Assembly: GCA_013911625.1 (NCBI GenBank)
Contig: JACESW010000027.1
Coordinates: 1 to 10,237 of the forward strand
Reading direction: 5' to 3'
Origin: Cryomorphaceae bacterium
GTDB taxonomy: Bacteria > Bacteroidota > Bacteroidia > Flavobacteriales > Schleiferiaceae
DNA length: 10,237 nucleotides
The notes under the pieces are model-generated. The model saw only the letters and a list, made by a program, of their open reading frames with translations. It was not told where the DNA came from and searched no databases. Below, piece after piece: positions 1 through 7,638 of this stretch. The first letter of the stretch is position 1. The number at the start of each line of letters is the position of its first letter. A program made the position numbers and the translations under genes.

Positions 1-920
<920 letters not shown>

Positions 921-940
921 ACTAGGGAGTACTAGAAAAC

Positions 941-969
941 AAAAACCCGGCGCTTCGCGCCGGGTTTTT
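941..969. terminator. Bidirectional intrinsic terminator between convergent genes
   Basis: CCCGGCGC (946-953) pairs perfectly with GCGCCGGG (957-964) around a TTC loop. The stem is flanked by AAAAA (941-945) on the left and TTTTT (965-969, a sixth T at 970) on the right, so a U-tract follows the hairpin on either strand. It lies 20 bases after the isocitrate dehydrogenase stop and 25 bases after the esterase stop on the other strand, as expected for a shared terminator. Confidence 0.95.
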
Positions 970-994
970 TATGCTTAAATTTTTTTCGTCCTGA

Positions 995-1957
995 CTATTT
1001 GCCAAAAGCAAAAATCAAAGGAATGTGTAACCTAGCAGCCCAACTCTTTTCGTCATGGGCAGCACCCGGGAACTTCTCCGTGGTCCAATTCTCCCCCACC
1101 ACAAATCCGTTTTCCTCTAAAACGACATTGATATTGTTCTGAAACGGCTCATACATCGCGTCAAGGGTCTCTGTTCCATAATCGAAGTATATCTTGCCAA
1201 CGCGCTCGGGAATAATGTTCTGCTTAACGTAGGCATTAAAGACAGTAGGAATTTCCTCATTGGGAGCAAAGCCTCCCGGCCAATGAGTACTCATACAGAG
1301 CGCCGTACCAAAAATATCTGGATACTCTCCAATCGCATACATACTCATTAATCCGCCCATAGAACTGCCCATGATTGCTGTAACTGAAGGTTCCTTATAT
1401 ACCTTAAAGTTTTCCCAAACAATTGGAAGTACTTCATTAGTAACATATTTCAAATAGGCATCACTATTTACCGCGAAAATGGTATCCGAACCGTAGCGCT
1501 TTGCAATCTCGTTCATGACAGAATCTGAAAAGGTCCCTTGTAACTTCTCTGCAGGTTTTTGCGGAAAATATTCAAAGTTGCGCTTTTGCCCTCCATTGTA
1601 TAGAGCAACAACGACTGTTGGAATAATCGCCTTTTTCCCTAGCAAACTATCTATAATTTCATCCACGCGCCATTCTTGCCCATTCCAAGTTGAGTTTCCA
1701 TCAAACAGCATCTGTGCATCGTACATACAAAGTACAGCGTGTTTTCTTTTCCCGTCGTAGGTACTTGGCAGCCAGATGTCTATGGGACGATCAGAAATGA
1801 ATTCGCTTTCTATTTGTGCACGAAGTAGTGTACCAGAGCTCACGCCTGATACGGTGTCAAATGAAACCAACGGTTCATTTTCCGCATTGCCCCCTGCCGG
1901 TGCCTGCATACAACTCCATAGCAGAAGATTTGAAATTAAAAGTACTAGAACCCTCAT
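995..1957 (-). CDS. Lipoprotein alpha/beta-hydrolase, esterase D (PF00756-like) family
   Basis: Predicted serine esterase anchored in the cell envelope. From the ATG at 1957 (320 aa) the protein opens with a short lipoprotein signal, MRVLVLLISNLLLWSC, whose lipidated Cys would be residue 16. The nucleophile elbow is GSSMGG (Ser at about 199), a FDYGTETLD segment near 258-266 resembles the acid-residue loop of this family, and the catalytic His is probably in PGAAHDEKSW (about 301). The YDAQMLFDG segment (about 79-87) also resembles enterochelin-esterase-like proteins. An ATG at 1972 in the same frame overlaps the end of the upstream gene; the ATG at 1957 gives a cleaner signal peptide and lies two bases after the cyclomaltodextrinase stop. 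The gene is therefore almost certainly co-transcribed, and probably translationally coupled, with that gene. The substrate is unknown; an acyl group on carbohydrate or another envelope ester is an inference from the operon. Confidence 0.85.
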   Translation of the reverse strand: MRVLVLLISNLLLWSCMQAPAGGNAENEPLVSFDTVSGVSSGTLLRAQIESEFISDRPIDIWLPSTYDGKRKHAVLCMYDAQMLFDGNSTWNGQEWRVDEIIDSLLGKKAIIPTVVVALYNGGQKRNFEYFPQKPAEKLQGTFSDSVMNEIAKRYGSDTIFAVNSDAYLKYVTNEVLPIVWENFKVYKEPSVTAIMGSSMGGLMSMYAIGEYPDIFGTALCMSTHWPGGFAPNEEIPTVFNAYVKQNIIPERVGKIYFDYGTETLDAMYEPFQNNINVVLEENGFVVGENWTTEKFPGAAHDEKSWAARLHIPLIFAFGK

Positions 1958-1959
1958 AA

Positions 1960-3807
1960 TTATTTTATCCATAAAAGTAAGGTCTCCATTGGCCCCACAT
2001 CAATGGCGCCGTTACTCAAATCAACCTTTTCCTCGGTGATCAAATTTTCACCACTGGTAGCTCCTTGTAATCCTTGCGAGTATCTAGCGAGGTCAATAGT
2101 TTTCCCTTCTTTATTGCGGTTGGCAACCACCATAATATTTTCAGATTCAAAAGTTCTGAAGTACACGTAGATTTCTCCTTGAGGAATGTAATGCAGTAAT
2201 TCACCGGAGTTCAGCGCACAGCTGTTCTTGCGAAGATTAGCCAAGGTTTTGAACCAATTCTGTGCCTCCAATTGCTGCGGCGTTAAACCTTCACCAGTAA
2301 AAGCATTCACTGGGTCTCCTTCCCAACCACCCGGGAAATCAGTGCGGATAATACCATGATCATTGGTTCCTGGGTTGGTCATTAAAATTTCAGTTCCATA
2401 GAATACTTGAAGTGTACCTCTCATGGTAAAATAGATGCTCATCGCCATCTTCCACAGATCAAAATCTTCATCCAACTGTGTGTAAATACGGCTCATATCG
2501 TGGTTGTCCGGGAATATCATGATGTTATTCACGTCACCGTACATGTAATCATTAGCGAGGCTTTCGTACACCTTTGTCATACTGCTTCTCCAGCCCGTTT
2601 CTCCTTTCAAGCCTTCGGTCACGGCAGTTTGAAGCGGGAAATCCATTACACTCGGTAAATAGCTCTCGTAACTGTCGCCACGTACAGCATCGCTTTGCCA
2701 ATAGCTAATCAATGAAGGATCGCTCACCCACTCTTCTCCAACGATGTTAAAGTTCGGGTACTCGTCTAATATACCTTTGGTCCAATCAGCCAGAAACTGC
2801 TTATCAGGATATGGCCATGTATCCATACGAATCCCGTATAAATCAGCATACTCGATCCACCAAATTGAATTTTGAATAAGGTATCGGGCCAATTGCGGCT
2901 GACGTTGATTCAAATCGGGCATGGTTTCTACAAACCAACCGTCATGAAAAACCTTTTGGTCCACCTCGGCGGCATGGGGGTCAAAGCGACTAACTTTCAT
3001 GTGATTGGTTTCTGTAAACTCTTCCCATTGATTGACCCAATCACTGCTTGGCAAATCATTCATCCAGCGGTGGTAGCTACCAATATGGTTAGCCACTTGA
3101 TCCATAATTACGCCTATACCCAAATCTTTGGCTTTGGCACTAAGTCGTTTGTAATCTTCATTAGTACCATATCGAGCATCTACGTTATACAAATCCGTCA
3201 TAGCATAGCCGTGGTAACTGTAATCCGGCATATCGTTTTCTAACGCAGGATTTAGCCACAGCGCAGTAATGCCCAGTTCCTTAAAATAATCCAAGTGATT
3301 TTCAATACCTGCTAGGTCTCCCCCGTGACGACCGCCTTTAAGTGCACGATTCGGGCCTTCAAGCATGCCTTTTACCTTATCATTAGCTGTATTCCCATTG
3401 CTAAAGCGGTCCGGCATCAACAAATAGATATTATCTGCCGAAGAGAAGCTCTTTCGCTCGGCGCTCTTTGCGCGACGCGCTTCGATACCAACAAGTAAAG
3501 TTCCCACCTTTCTGCCTTTCGTATTTCTAAAGGTCAATTTATGCTGACCTACTACTGCATCCGAAGGGATATGTGCCGTAACGAAGAGGTAATTAGGGCT
3601 TTCCAAGGCCATCGTACTGATGACATTCAAAGTTTTTGAGGAAGCTTCCAATTCATGGATGCCAGAACCGTATACCATAAATTCGACGGTATCCATATTC
3701 ATGCCCTTCCACCACGTAGGCGGTTCAATTTTCTCAAGTTTTTGCGCCGATAACCCCAAGGAAATCAACACTGATAGGAGTGTTAGTTTTAGCTTCATGC
3801 TCATCAT
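1960..3807 (-). CDS. Cyclomaltodextrinase-type GH13 alpha-glucanase, secreted
   Basis: Hydrolyses cyclodextrins and linear maltodextrins, probably in the periplasm. Residues 1-21 are a signal peptide (ending LGLSA before Q22). Residues about 25-110 resemble the N-terminal cyclomaltodextrinase domain, with its PPTWWKGM opening. The GH13 barrel starts near 125 (IYLLMPDRFSNG), and all four conserved regions are present: DQVANH (236-241); GIRMD with Arg327 and nucleophile Asp329; GEEW with acid/base Glu358; and NHD with Asp437. A beta-rich C-terminal domain (about 525-615) completes the architecture of the Flavobacterium sp. 92 enzyme. The 615-aa length fits this family and no active-site residue is missing. 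The start could also be codon 2 (3804) or codon 4 (3798); all keep the signal peptide. It heads an operon with the lipoprotein esterase. No SusC/SusD transporter genes lie in this window. Confidence 0.93.
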   Translation of the reverse strand: MMSMKLKLTLLSVLISLGLSAQKLEKIEPPTWWKGMNMDTVEFMVYGSGIHELEASSKTLNVISTMALESPNYLFVTAHIPSDAVVGQHKLTFRNTKGRKVGTLLVGIEARRAKSAERKSFSSADNIYLLMPDRFSNGNTANDKVKGMLEGPNRALKGGRHGGDLAGIENHLDYFKELGITALWLNPALENDMPDYSYHGYAMTDLYNVDARYGTNEDYKRLSAKAKDLGIGVIMDQVANHIGSYHRWMNDLPSSDWVNQWEEFTETNHMKVSRFDPHAAEVDQKVFHDGWFVETMPDLNQRQPQLARYLIQNSIWWIEYADLYGIRMDTWPYPDKQFLADWTKGILDEYPNFNIVGEEWVSDPSLISYWQSDAVRGDSYESYLPSVMDFPLQTAVTEGLKGETGWRSSMTKVYESLANDYMYGDVNNIMIFPDNHDMSRIYTQLDEDFDLWKMAMSIYFTMRGTLQVFYGTEILMTNPGTNDHGIIRTDFPGGWEGDPVNAFTGEGLTPQQLEAQNWFKTLANLRKNSCALNSGELLHYIPQGEIYVYFRTFESENIMVVANRNKEGKTIDLARYSQGLQGATSGENLITEEKVDLSNGAIDVGPMETLLLWIK

Positions 3808-3820
3808 TTGTGTTACCGAC

Positions 3821-3828
3821 TAAAAGTA
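3821..3828 (-). promoter_or_regulatory. Possible -7 promoter element for the cyclomaltodextrinase operon
   Basis: On the - strand the bases TACTTTTA resemble the Bacteroidota -7 consensus TAnnTTTG with one mismatch. They sit 14 bases before the ATG at 3807, implying a very short leader. I do not see a convincing TTTG -33 element at the usual distance, so this is a weak call. Confidence 0.3.
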
Positions 3829-3870
3829 CAACTTGATTGGTTTTTTACCTCACATTTGATAAAGACCCCG

Positions 3871-3878
3871 TAGTTTTG
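3871..3878 (+). promoter_or_regulatory. Possible -7 promoter element for the helicase-like gene
   Basis: TAGTTTTG matches the Bacteroidota primary sigma factor -7 consensus TAnnTTTG exactly and lies 17 bases before the ATG at 3895. A TTTG at 3855-3858 is closer (12 bases) than the usual -33 spacing, so the upstream half of the promoter is not clear. It shares the 87-bp divergent intergenic region with the cyclomaltodextrinase operon. Confidence 0.4.
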
Positions 3879-3894
3879 CACAAAAGATGAGCAA

Positions 3895-4506
3895 ATGCCC
3901 AGATTGAAGCTACAACAACAAGTCCTCGAAGCACTAGAAGCAAGAGAGTTTCTGCCGTTTACCACGGCACAGATTAAAACGACAAGTGCTTTCAAGAGTG
4001 GACAAAATCACTGGCTGCAATACGAGGATACCAGCGAAGCTCGCGTTGCAGTGGTTGCTTCAACTCTACATATGCTTAAATCGAGTTATGAAGATGTAGC
4101 GCGAACGCTCATTTTAGTTGAAAGTAAGGAGGTTGCAGATGAATATTTTGAAATGTTCGAAGCACTCGGAAAACACACAGATTTACGCGTCTGGACTGCC
4201 TATAAGGGTCCCAATATTTTGAACCAGAAAGAGAACATCTACTTCGGCGCTGATGTGGTTATCGCTACACCACAACGATTAAACGAGCTCTTAAATATTG
4301 AAGGATTTAATAGTGCTGGACTGCTCACCTTAGTATTAGACAATGCCGATAAACTCCTTAAAGTAGGTGTGAACAGCTTTACACAAAGGATTAGCGACAG
4401 TGTTCCTAACAGGCAACGTATCAGTCTTTCGGCTGTAAATGGCAAAGGAGTCCATACCTATATGGACAGATTCGCCTACCCCTTCACTGCTGGTGTTCTT
4501 TCGTAG
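3895..4506 (+). CDS. Degenerate single-domain DEAD-box helicase-like protein
   Basis: A 203-aa protein that corresponds only to the first RecA-like domain of DEAD-box RNA helicases; there is no helicase C domain in it or next to it. The order of motifs can still be traced. A Q-motif-like region with PFTTAQ (21-26) comes first. SGQNHWLQ (35-42) leads to where the Walker A loop (AxxGxGKT) should be, but the sequence there is EDTSEARV (44-51). Next come ILVESKEVADE (73-83) at motif Ia, ATPQRL (124-129) at motif Ib, LDNAD (148-152) in place of DEAD, and SAV (179-181) in place of SAT. With the P-loop gone, ATP hydrolysis and unwinding are unlikely. I recall single-domain DEAD-like proteins in flavobacteria, so a conserved RNA- or protein-binding role is possible, but the function is unknown. 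Its frame is intact. The last 31 bases overlap the 3' end of the convergent plsC-type gene. Confidence 0.8.
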   Translation: MPRLKLQQQVLEALEAREFLPFTTAQIKTTSAFKSGQNHWLQYEDTSEARVAVVASTLHMLKSSYEDVARTLILVESKEVADEYFEMFEALGKHTDLRVWTAYKGPNILNQKENIYFGADVVIATPQRLNELLNIEGFNSAGLLTLVLDNADKLLKVGVNSFTQRISDSVPNRQRISLSAVNGKGVHTYMDRFAYPFTAGVLS

Positions 4507-5282
4507 ATGGCCGAAGTAAACACTCTATCATCCGGCCAAAAGCCAGCGTTTCGCATCGGATACTTTTCATTGAGTCTGGACAAACTTTCGTTCCACCAAG
4601 AAATGGCATCATTACAAAGCTCGGTACCGTCTGTTCCTGAAATAGGAAGCTCGCGAACTTCGGTGTATGCATTTACATTGCGGCGTTTGCACAATTCCCA
4701 TAGATGCTTTCCAAAAGGAATCTTAGGTGGGAATCCGGTGGTAGCATCGTCGAAGTGCAACGACCATTGGTAAAGTTTAAAACCTTGGTCTGCAGCTTCG
4801 TAAAACATACCCGGACGAACTGGTAATAACAGCGGGCCCTCCCATGAAGTACCTTCAGGAAACAATACGACGGTTTCGCCGTCTTTCACTGCATTAGAAA
4901 TTGCTTCTTTCGTTTGTGAACGGCTGTTCTTACTCTCTCGCTTCACCCATATGGTACCTAGTGCGCGACCGGCCCAACCAATAAGTGGCCACGAACGCAC
5001 CTCTATTTTCCCAACAATGGTGAAGAACTCCTCTGTAGGAATGAATAGAACGTCTAAGTAAGATCGATGATTAGCAATAATGAGACCTGGACCAATTTTA
5101 TCGAATTTCTGTCCGTGTACTTTAATACCCACCACCCACAATAGGATGCCTTTGAAACTCATGTAAATTTTGTGGGATGCACGTCTGCTTGCCATAGGGC
5201 TCGTAAGCACCAAGGCACCAATACCACCAATAAGTACCGCAAAGACTCCTAAAACTCGAAAAAAGGCGATAATACTTCTCAT
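4476..5282 (-). CDS. plsC: 1-acyl-sn-glycerol-3-phosphate acyltransferase (PlsC family)
   Basis: Transfers an acyl chain to lysophosphatidate to give phosphatidate, the second acylation in phospholipid synthesis, at the inner membrane. From the ATG at 5282 the protein has 268 residues and begins with a membrane segment (about 3-27, with FFRVLGVFAVLIGGIGALVL). It carries the catalytic HxxxxD motif as NHRSYLD (71-77) and the glycerophosphate-binding FPEGTS (141-146). The reading frame stays open up to an ATG at 5363, but the extra 27 residues do not look like the family, so the internal start is preferred. Length and motif spacing are normal. The 122-bp gap after the upstream gene may hold its own promoter (TATATTCG at 5305-5298 on the - strand is a poor -7 match), though read-through from the DUF5686 gene is possible. 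A related acyltransferase, such as one using lyso-ornithine lipid, cannot be excluded. Confidence 0.88.
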   Translation of the reverse strand: MRSIIAFFRVLGVFAVLIGGIGALVLTSPMASRRASHKIYMSFKGILLWVVGIKVHGQKFDKIGPGLIIANHRSYLDVLFIPTEEFFTIVGKIEVRSWPLIGWAGRALGTIWVKRESKNSRSQTKEAISNAVKDGETVVLFPEGTSWEGPLLLPVRPGMFYEAADQGFKLYQWSLHFDDATTGFPPKIPFGKHLWELCKRRNVNAYTEVRELPISGTDGTELCNDAISWWNESLSRLNEKYPMRNAGFWPDDRVFTSAIYERTPAVKG

Positions 5283-5403
5283 AAAAACAAAGTCACGCGA
5301 ATATACTAATAATGAAAAGGCGATTTTCTCAGTAAATGAGATAAGTAGCATCGTCACTAACACTACTTACTTAATAACCGCTGAAGGGTTTACATTTATG
5401 AGG

Positions 5404-7566
5404 CTACCAATTCCAGCGGTCTTTGAAGGTATCCCGGATATCAATGCTCATTTTCCATCGAAATCCAGCAGCTGCATCCACGGGTTGTAACAAGTAATAC
5501 ACCCCAAATCGAGTTGGAGTATCCCACAACCTTACCTTTTTCTCTAAGCCAAGAAACGACTCGAAATGGTTGATTTGTTCATCTGGTACAGATAAGAAAG
5601 TTGCACCTAGAGAAGTACCCAAACCTAGCTTCTTTAAACCAGGAATCTTACCCAAAAAGAAACCGTCAAAATGATGAATGTAGGAACCCGTCAAATAAAC
5701 ACTTGGAGATGCAAAAGTCTGCTCAAGGCTCTGGTAGGTATACAATGGATGGGTAAACAGGAAGTAATCCCCTCCTCTGAACCATTTGTATTCAATAAAT
5801 CTAACTGTAGATGGATCGTTCAAAAAACCACCAGAACTAAACCTGTAAAATGACTCTCCTAGTGGTCCAAAGCGAAGCATATCGTCCACCACGAACTCGT
5901 ATTTTGAAAATTGAACATCGCTCCCAAAAAGATCGGGTATCCCCTGTTTAAAGGTGAATCTGAAGTCAGGCCACTTGCTCGAAAGCACAATTTTCCTTCT
6001 TCCTTTGAGGTAATAACGCTGGAACGGACGAATCAAAACTTCTATCCCTAGCTGTGCTACAGTATAACTTTCGAAGGGTGCCGGTTGATTTCGAGCACCA
6101 AACAAATCATTCGTCCATTGCGCAAATTGTAATCCTTCAATGCTCGAACGAGTACTATACTCTAGTCCTAACCGCGTGTAAAATCCATTAAACCACTCAT
6201 AACGGTGGTAGGCTTCAACAGTTTGCTTTCGAATAAAATTTGATCTCGCGAAAATTCCGGCTAAATCTACACTTTGAGTTATGGGTTCATAATCGTCTGC
6301 GACGACTAAGGAAATTGAACCGTTGTGCATCGGGGCATAGGTGTACTCGACATCTAATGAACCTTTCAAATCGTTATTTAAGAAGCCGTAGTTCGGCACG
6401 AATTGCCCCTCAATACTTTGATAATTTGAAAATCGCTTAGAGCCTATGAAAGCTGGGGTCCATCTTGTACCTCCAATACCCACAAAATTCCACTGACCTA
6501 TAAGTGGACTATAGTAAAAGAAGGTTCCCTTACTGCGCTTCCTGTATCCCACACCGCTTACCAAAGGCTCGTACCAATGAAATTCATTATATACAGCATC
6601 AGCACTATCGAGGTATTCATCGGAATTTAAATAACGAATCAGGCTGTCTTGTTTTCTGGTCCATGCATCTAACTCTGGATCACTACTCCGGTATTGTTGC
6701 CAGTAATCTGGATCAGAATTGGCAGCCTCGGGGATGTAAGCCACCATCATAGGGCTATTTTTCTTCGGCTTGCTAATAGTGTTCACGCTGATGACCTCCT
6801 GTCGATACTCGCTTTTAGAAAAGCGCCAAATAAAGTTCTTGGTATAAAATGCTCCTCTGCTGCTGTATTCTTGCTCAATATAAGAATCACCATAGCTGGC
6901 TTTTATGGAACGTACTCGGAAGTCATCGCCACCTACGGTCATTGTGCCTTTCCATCCTTTCGTGGATTTTGGAGCGAACGAAATAGTATACGAATAATCC
7001 CTCTCGTCCTCGAACTCACCTGTGAGCTTGAACGTGGTCCTGTAGAAAGTGCCTTGGCTTAAAAGCCCAGGAATTGCTACAGCATCAATTAAAGCATTTT
7101 CTACACGACGTAGAGGTGTCCAATCTGTATTGCTATAATTCGTTAGCGGGTATTCTTTAAAAGTCCCCTCGTCTAAACCATCGGTAGGGTCAAAATCGGT
7201 TTTAAAATCAAACTGTGCAGATGCTTGAATACTGTTACCAAAATCTGCCCGATCAGCCTTATAGTCCTTGAACGCCTCGACCTCTTGATACGGCACTGTA
7301 TTATTAAAGTAAATCGAGGAAACTTGTTCAAATCGCAGCTCCTTTCCGTTTTCTTTCCGCGAAGAATATAGCTTGATATTGTCCGGTCGGATGAATTCGT
7401 AAGCCCTAAGTGCTTTCATGGCATCTTTGATGATCGCTATGGCCGGATCTTCATTGTACACCACCGTCACTGGTGCCAGTAAGGTCGAGGTATCCGTTTG
7501 CGCTTTGAGCGGTGCAATGGCTGGCACTAAGGCAAAAAGGGTAAAAAAGCGGTGCGCTAATTTCAT
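5404..7566 (-). CDS. DUF5686-like outer-membrane beta-barrel protein, function unknown
   Basis: Predicted outer-membrane protein of 720 aa from the ATG at 7566. A signal peptide (MKLAHRFFTLFALVPAIAPL, then KA before Q23) leads into a helical segment EDPAIAIIKDAMKAL (about 39-53), which resembles the start of the DUF5686 domain. Its hallmark-like segment follows at about 175-201 (YRTTFKLTGEFEDERDYSY, then TISFAPKS). From about residue 330 the chain alternates polar and aromatic residues in many probable beta strands and ends in a C-terminal Trp (DRWNW), typical of outer-membrane barrels. Unlike many family members there is no carboxypeptidase-regulatory-like (Ig-fold) domain before the conserved region. 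The frame is open up to 7611, but those 15 codons are the arm and loop of the upstream gene's terminator and spoil the signal peptide. The family's role is not established, and assignment is from motif memory. Confidence 0.72.
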   Translation of the reverse strand: MKLAHRFFTLFALVPAIAPLKAQTDTSTLLAPVTVVYNEDPAIAIIKDAMKALRAYEFIRPDNIKLYSSRKENGKELRFEQVSSIYFNNTVPYQEVEAFKDYKADRADFGNSIQASAQFDFKTDFDPTDGLDEGTFKEYPLTNYSNTDWTPLRRVENALIDAVAIPGLLSQGTFYRTTFKLTGEFEDERDYSYTISFAPKSTKGWKGTMTVGGDDFRVRSIKASYGDSYIEQEYSSRGAFYTKNFIWRFSKSEYRQEVISVNTISKPKKNSPMMVAYIPEAANSDPDYWQQYRSSDPELDAWTRKQDSLIRYLNSDEYLDSADAVYNEFHWYEPLVSGVGYRKRSKGTFFYYSPLIGQWNFVGIGGTRWTPAFIGSKRFSNYQSIEGQFVPNYGFLNNDLKGSLDVEYTYAPMHNGSISLVVADDYEPITQSVDLAGIFARSNFIRKQTVEAYHRYEWFNGFYTRLGLEYSTRSSIEGLQFAQWTNDLFGARNQPAPFESYTVAQLGIEVLIRPFQRYYLKGRRKIVLSSKWPDFRFTFKQGIPDLFGSDVQFSKYEFVVDDMLRFGPLGESFYRFSSGGFLNDPSTVRFIEYKWFRGGDYFLFTHPLYTYQSLEQTFASPSVYLTGSYIHHFDGFFLGKIPGLKKLGLGTSLGATFLSVPDEQINHFESFLGLEKKVRLWDTPTRFGVYYLLQPVDAAAGFRWKMSIDIRDTFKDRWNW

Positions 7567-7570
7567 AGTA

Positions 7571-7578
7571 TAAAGGTA
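7571..7578 (-). promoter_or_regulatory. Possible -7 promoter element for the DUF5686-like gene
   Basis: On the - strand TACCTTTA is one base from TAnnTTTG and lies just after the U-tract of the upstream terminator and five bases before the ATG at 7566. The nearest TTGG (7608-7605) is 26 bases upstream, inside the terminator hairpin, which is farther than usual. If the -7 call is right the transcript would be leaderless or nearly so. Confidence 0.3.
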
Positions 7579-7583
7579 GAACG

Positions 7584-7617
7584 AAAAAACCCGCGCTGGC
7601 AGCACCAACACGGGTTT
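7584..7617 (-). terminator. Intrinsic terminator of the TolB/CsgG-like gene
   Basis: Read on the - strand, AAACCCGTGTTGG (7617-7605) pairs with CCAGCGCGGGTTT (7599-7587) around a TGCTG loop. The 13-bp stem uses two G-U wobbles and is followed by a run of six T (7589-7584). The wobbles become A-C mismatches on the other strand, so the element is directional. It begins 22 bases after the stop codon at 7639. Confidence 0.88.
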
Positions 7618-7638
7618 AACACATAATTAGCTAGAAAG

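Noticed and set aside
2872..3243. 123-codon + strand frame antisense to the cyclomaltodextrinase gene
   Set aside because: It lies wholly opposite the GH13 catalytic barrel, whose motifs are intact, and its translation shows no domain; it is a by-product of the codon use of the real gene.
5283..5363. 27-codon N-terminal extension of the plsC-type gene
   Set aside because: The extension does not resemble the family, whereas the internal ATG at 5282 gives the usual N-terminal membrane segment and length.
5377..5391. Weak hairpin AACC-N7-GGTT after the DUF5686-like gene
   Set aside because: Only four base pairs and no T-tract, so it does not qualify as a terminator.
6694..7062. 122-codon + strand frame antisense to the DUF5686-like gene
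   Set aside because: Entirely within a well-supported gene on the other strand, with no start signal or recognisable product.
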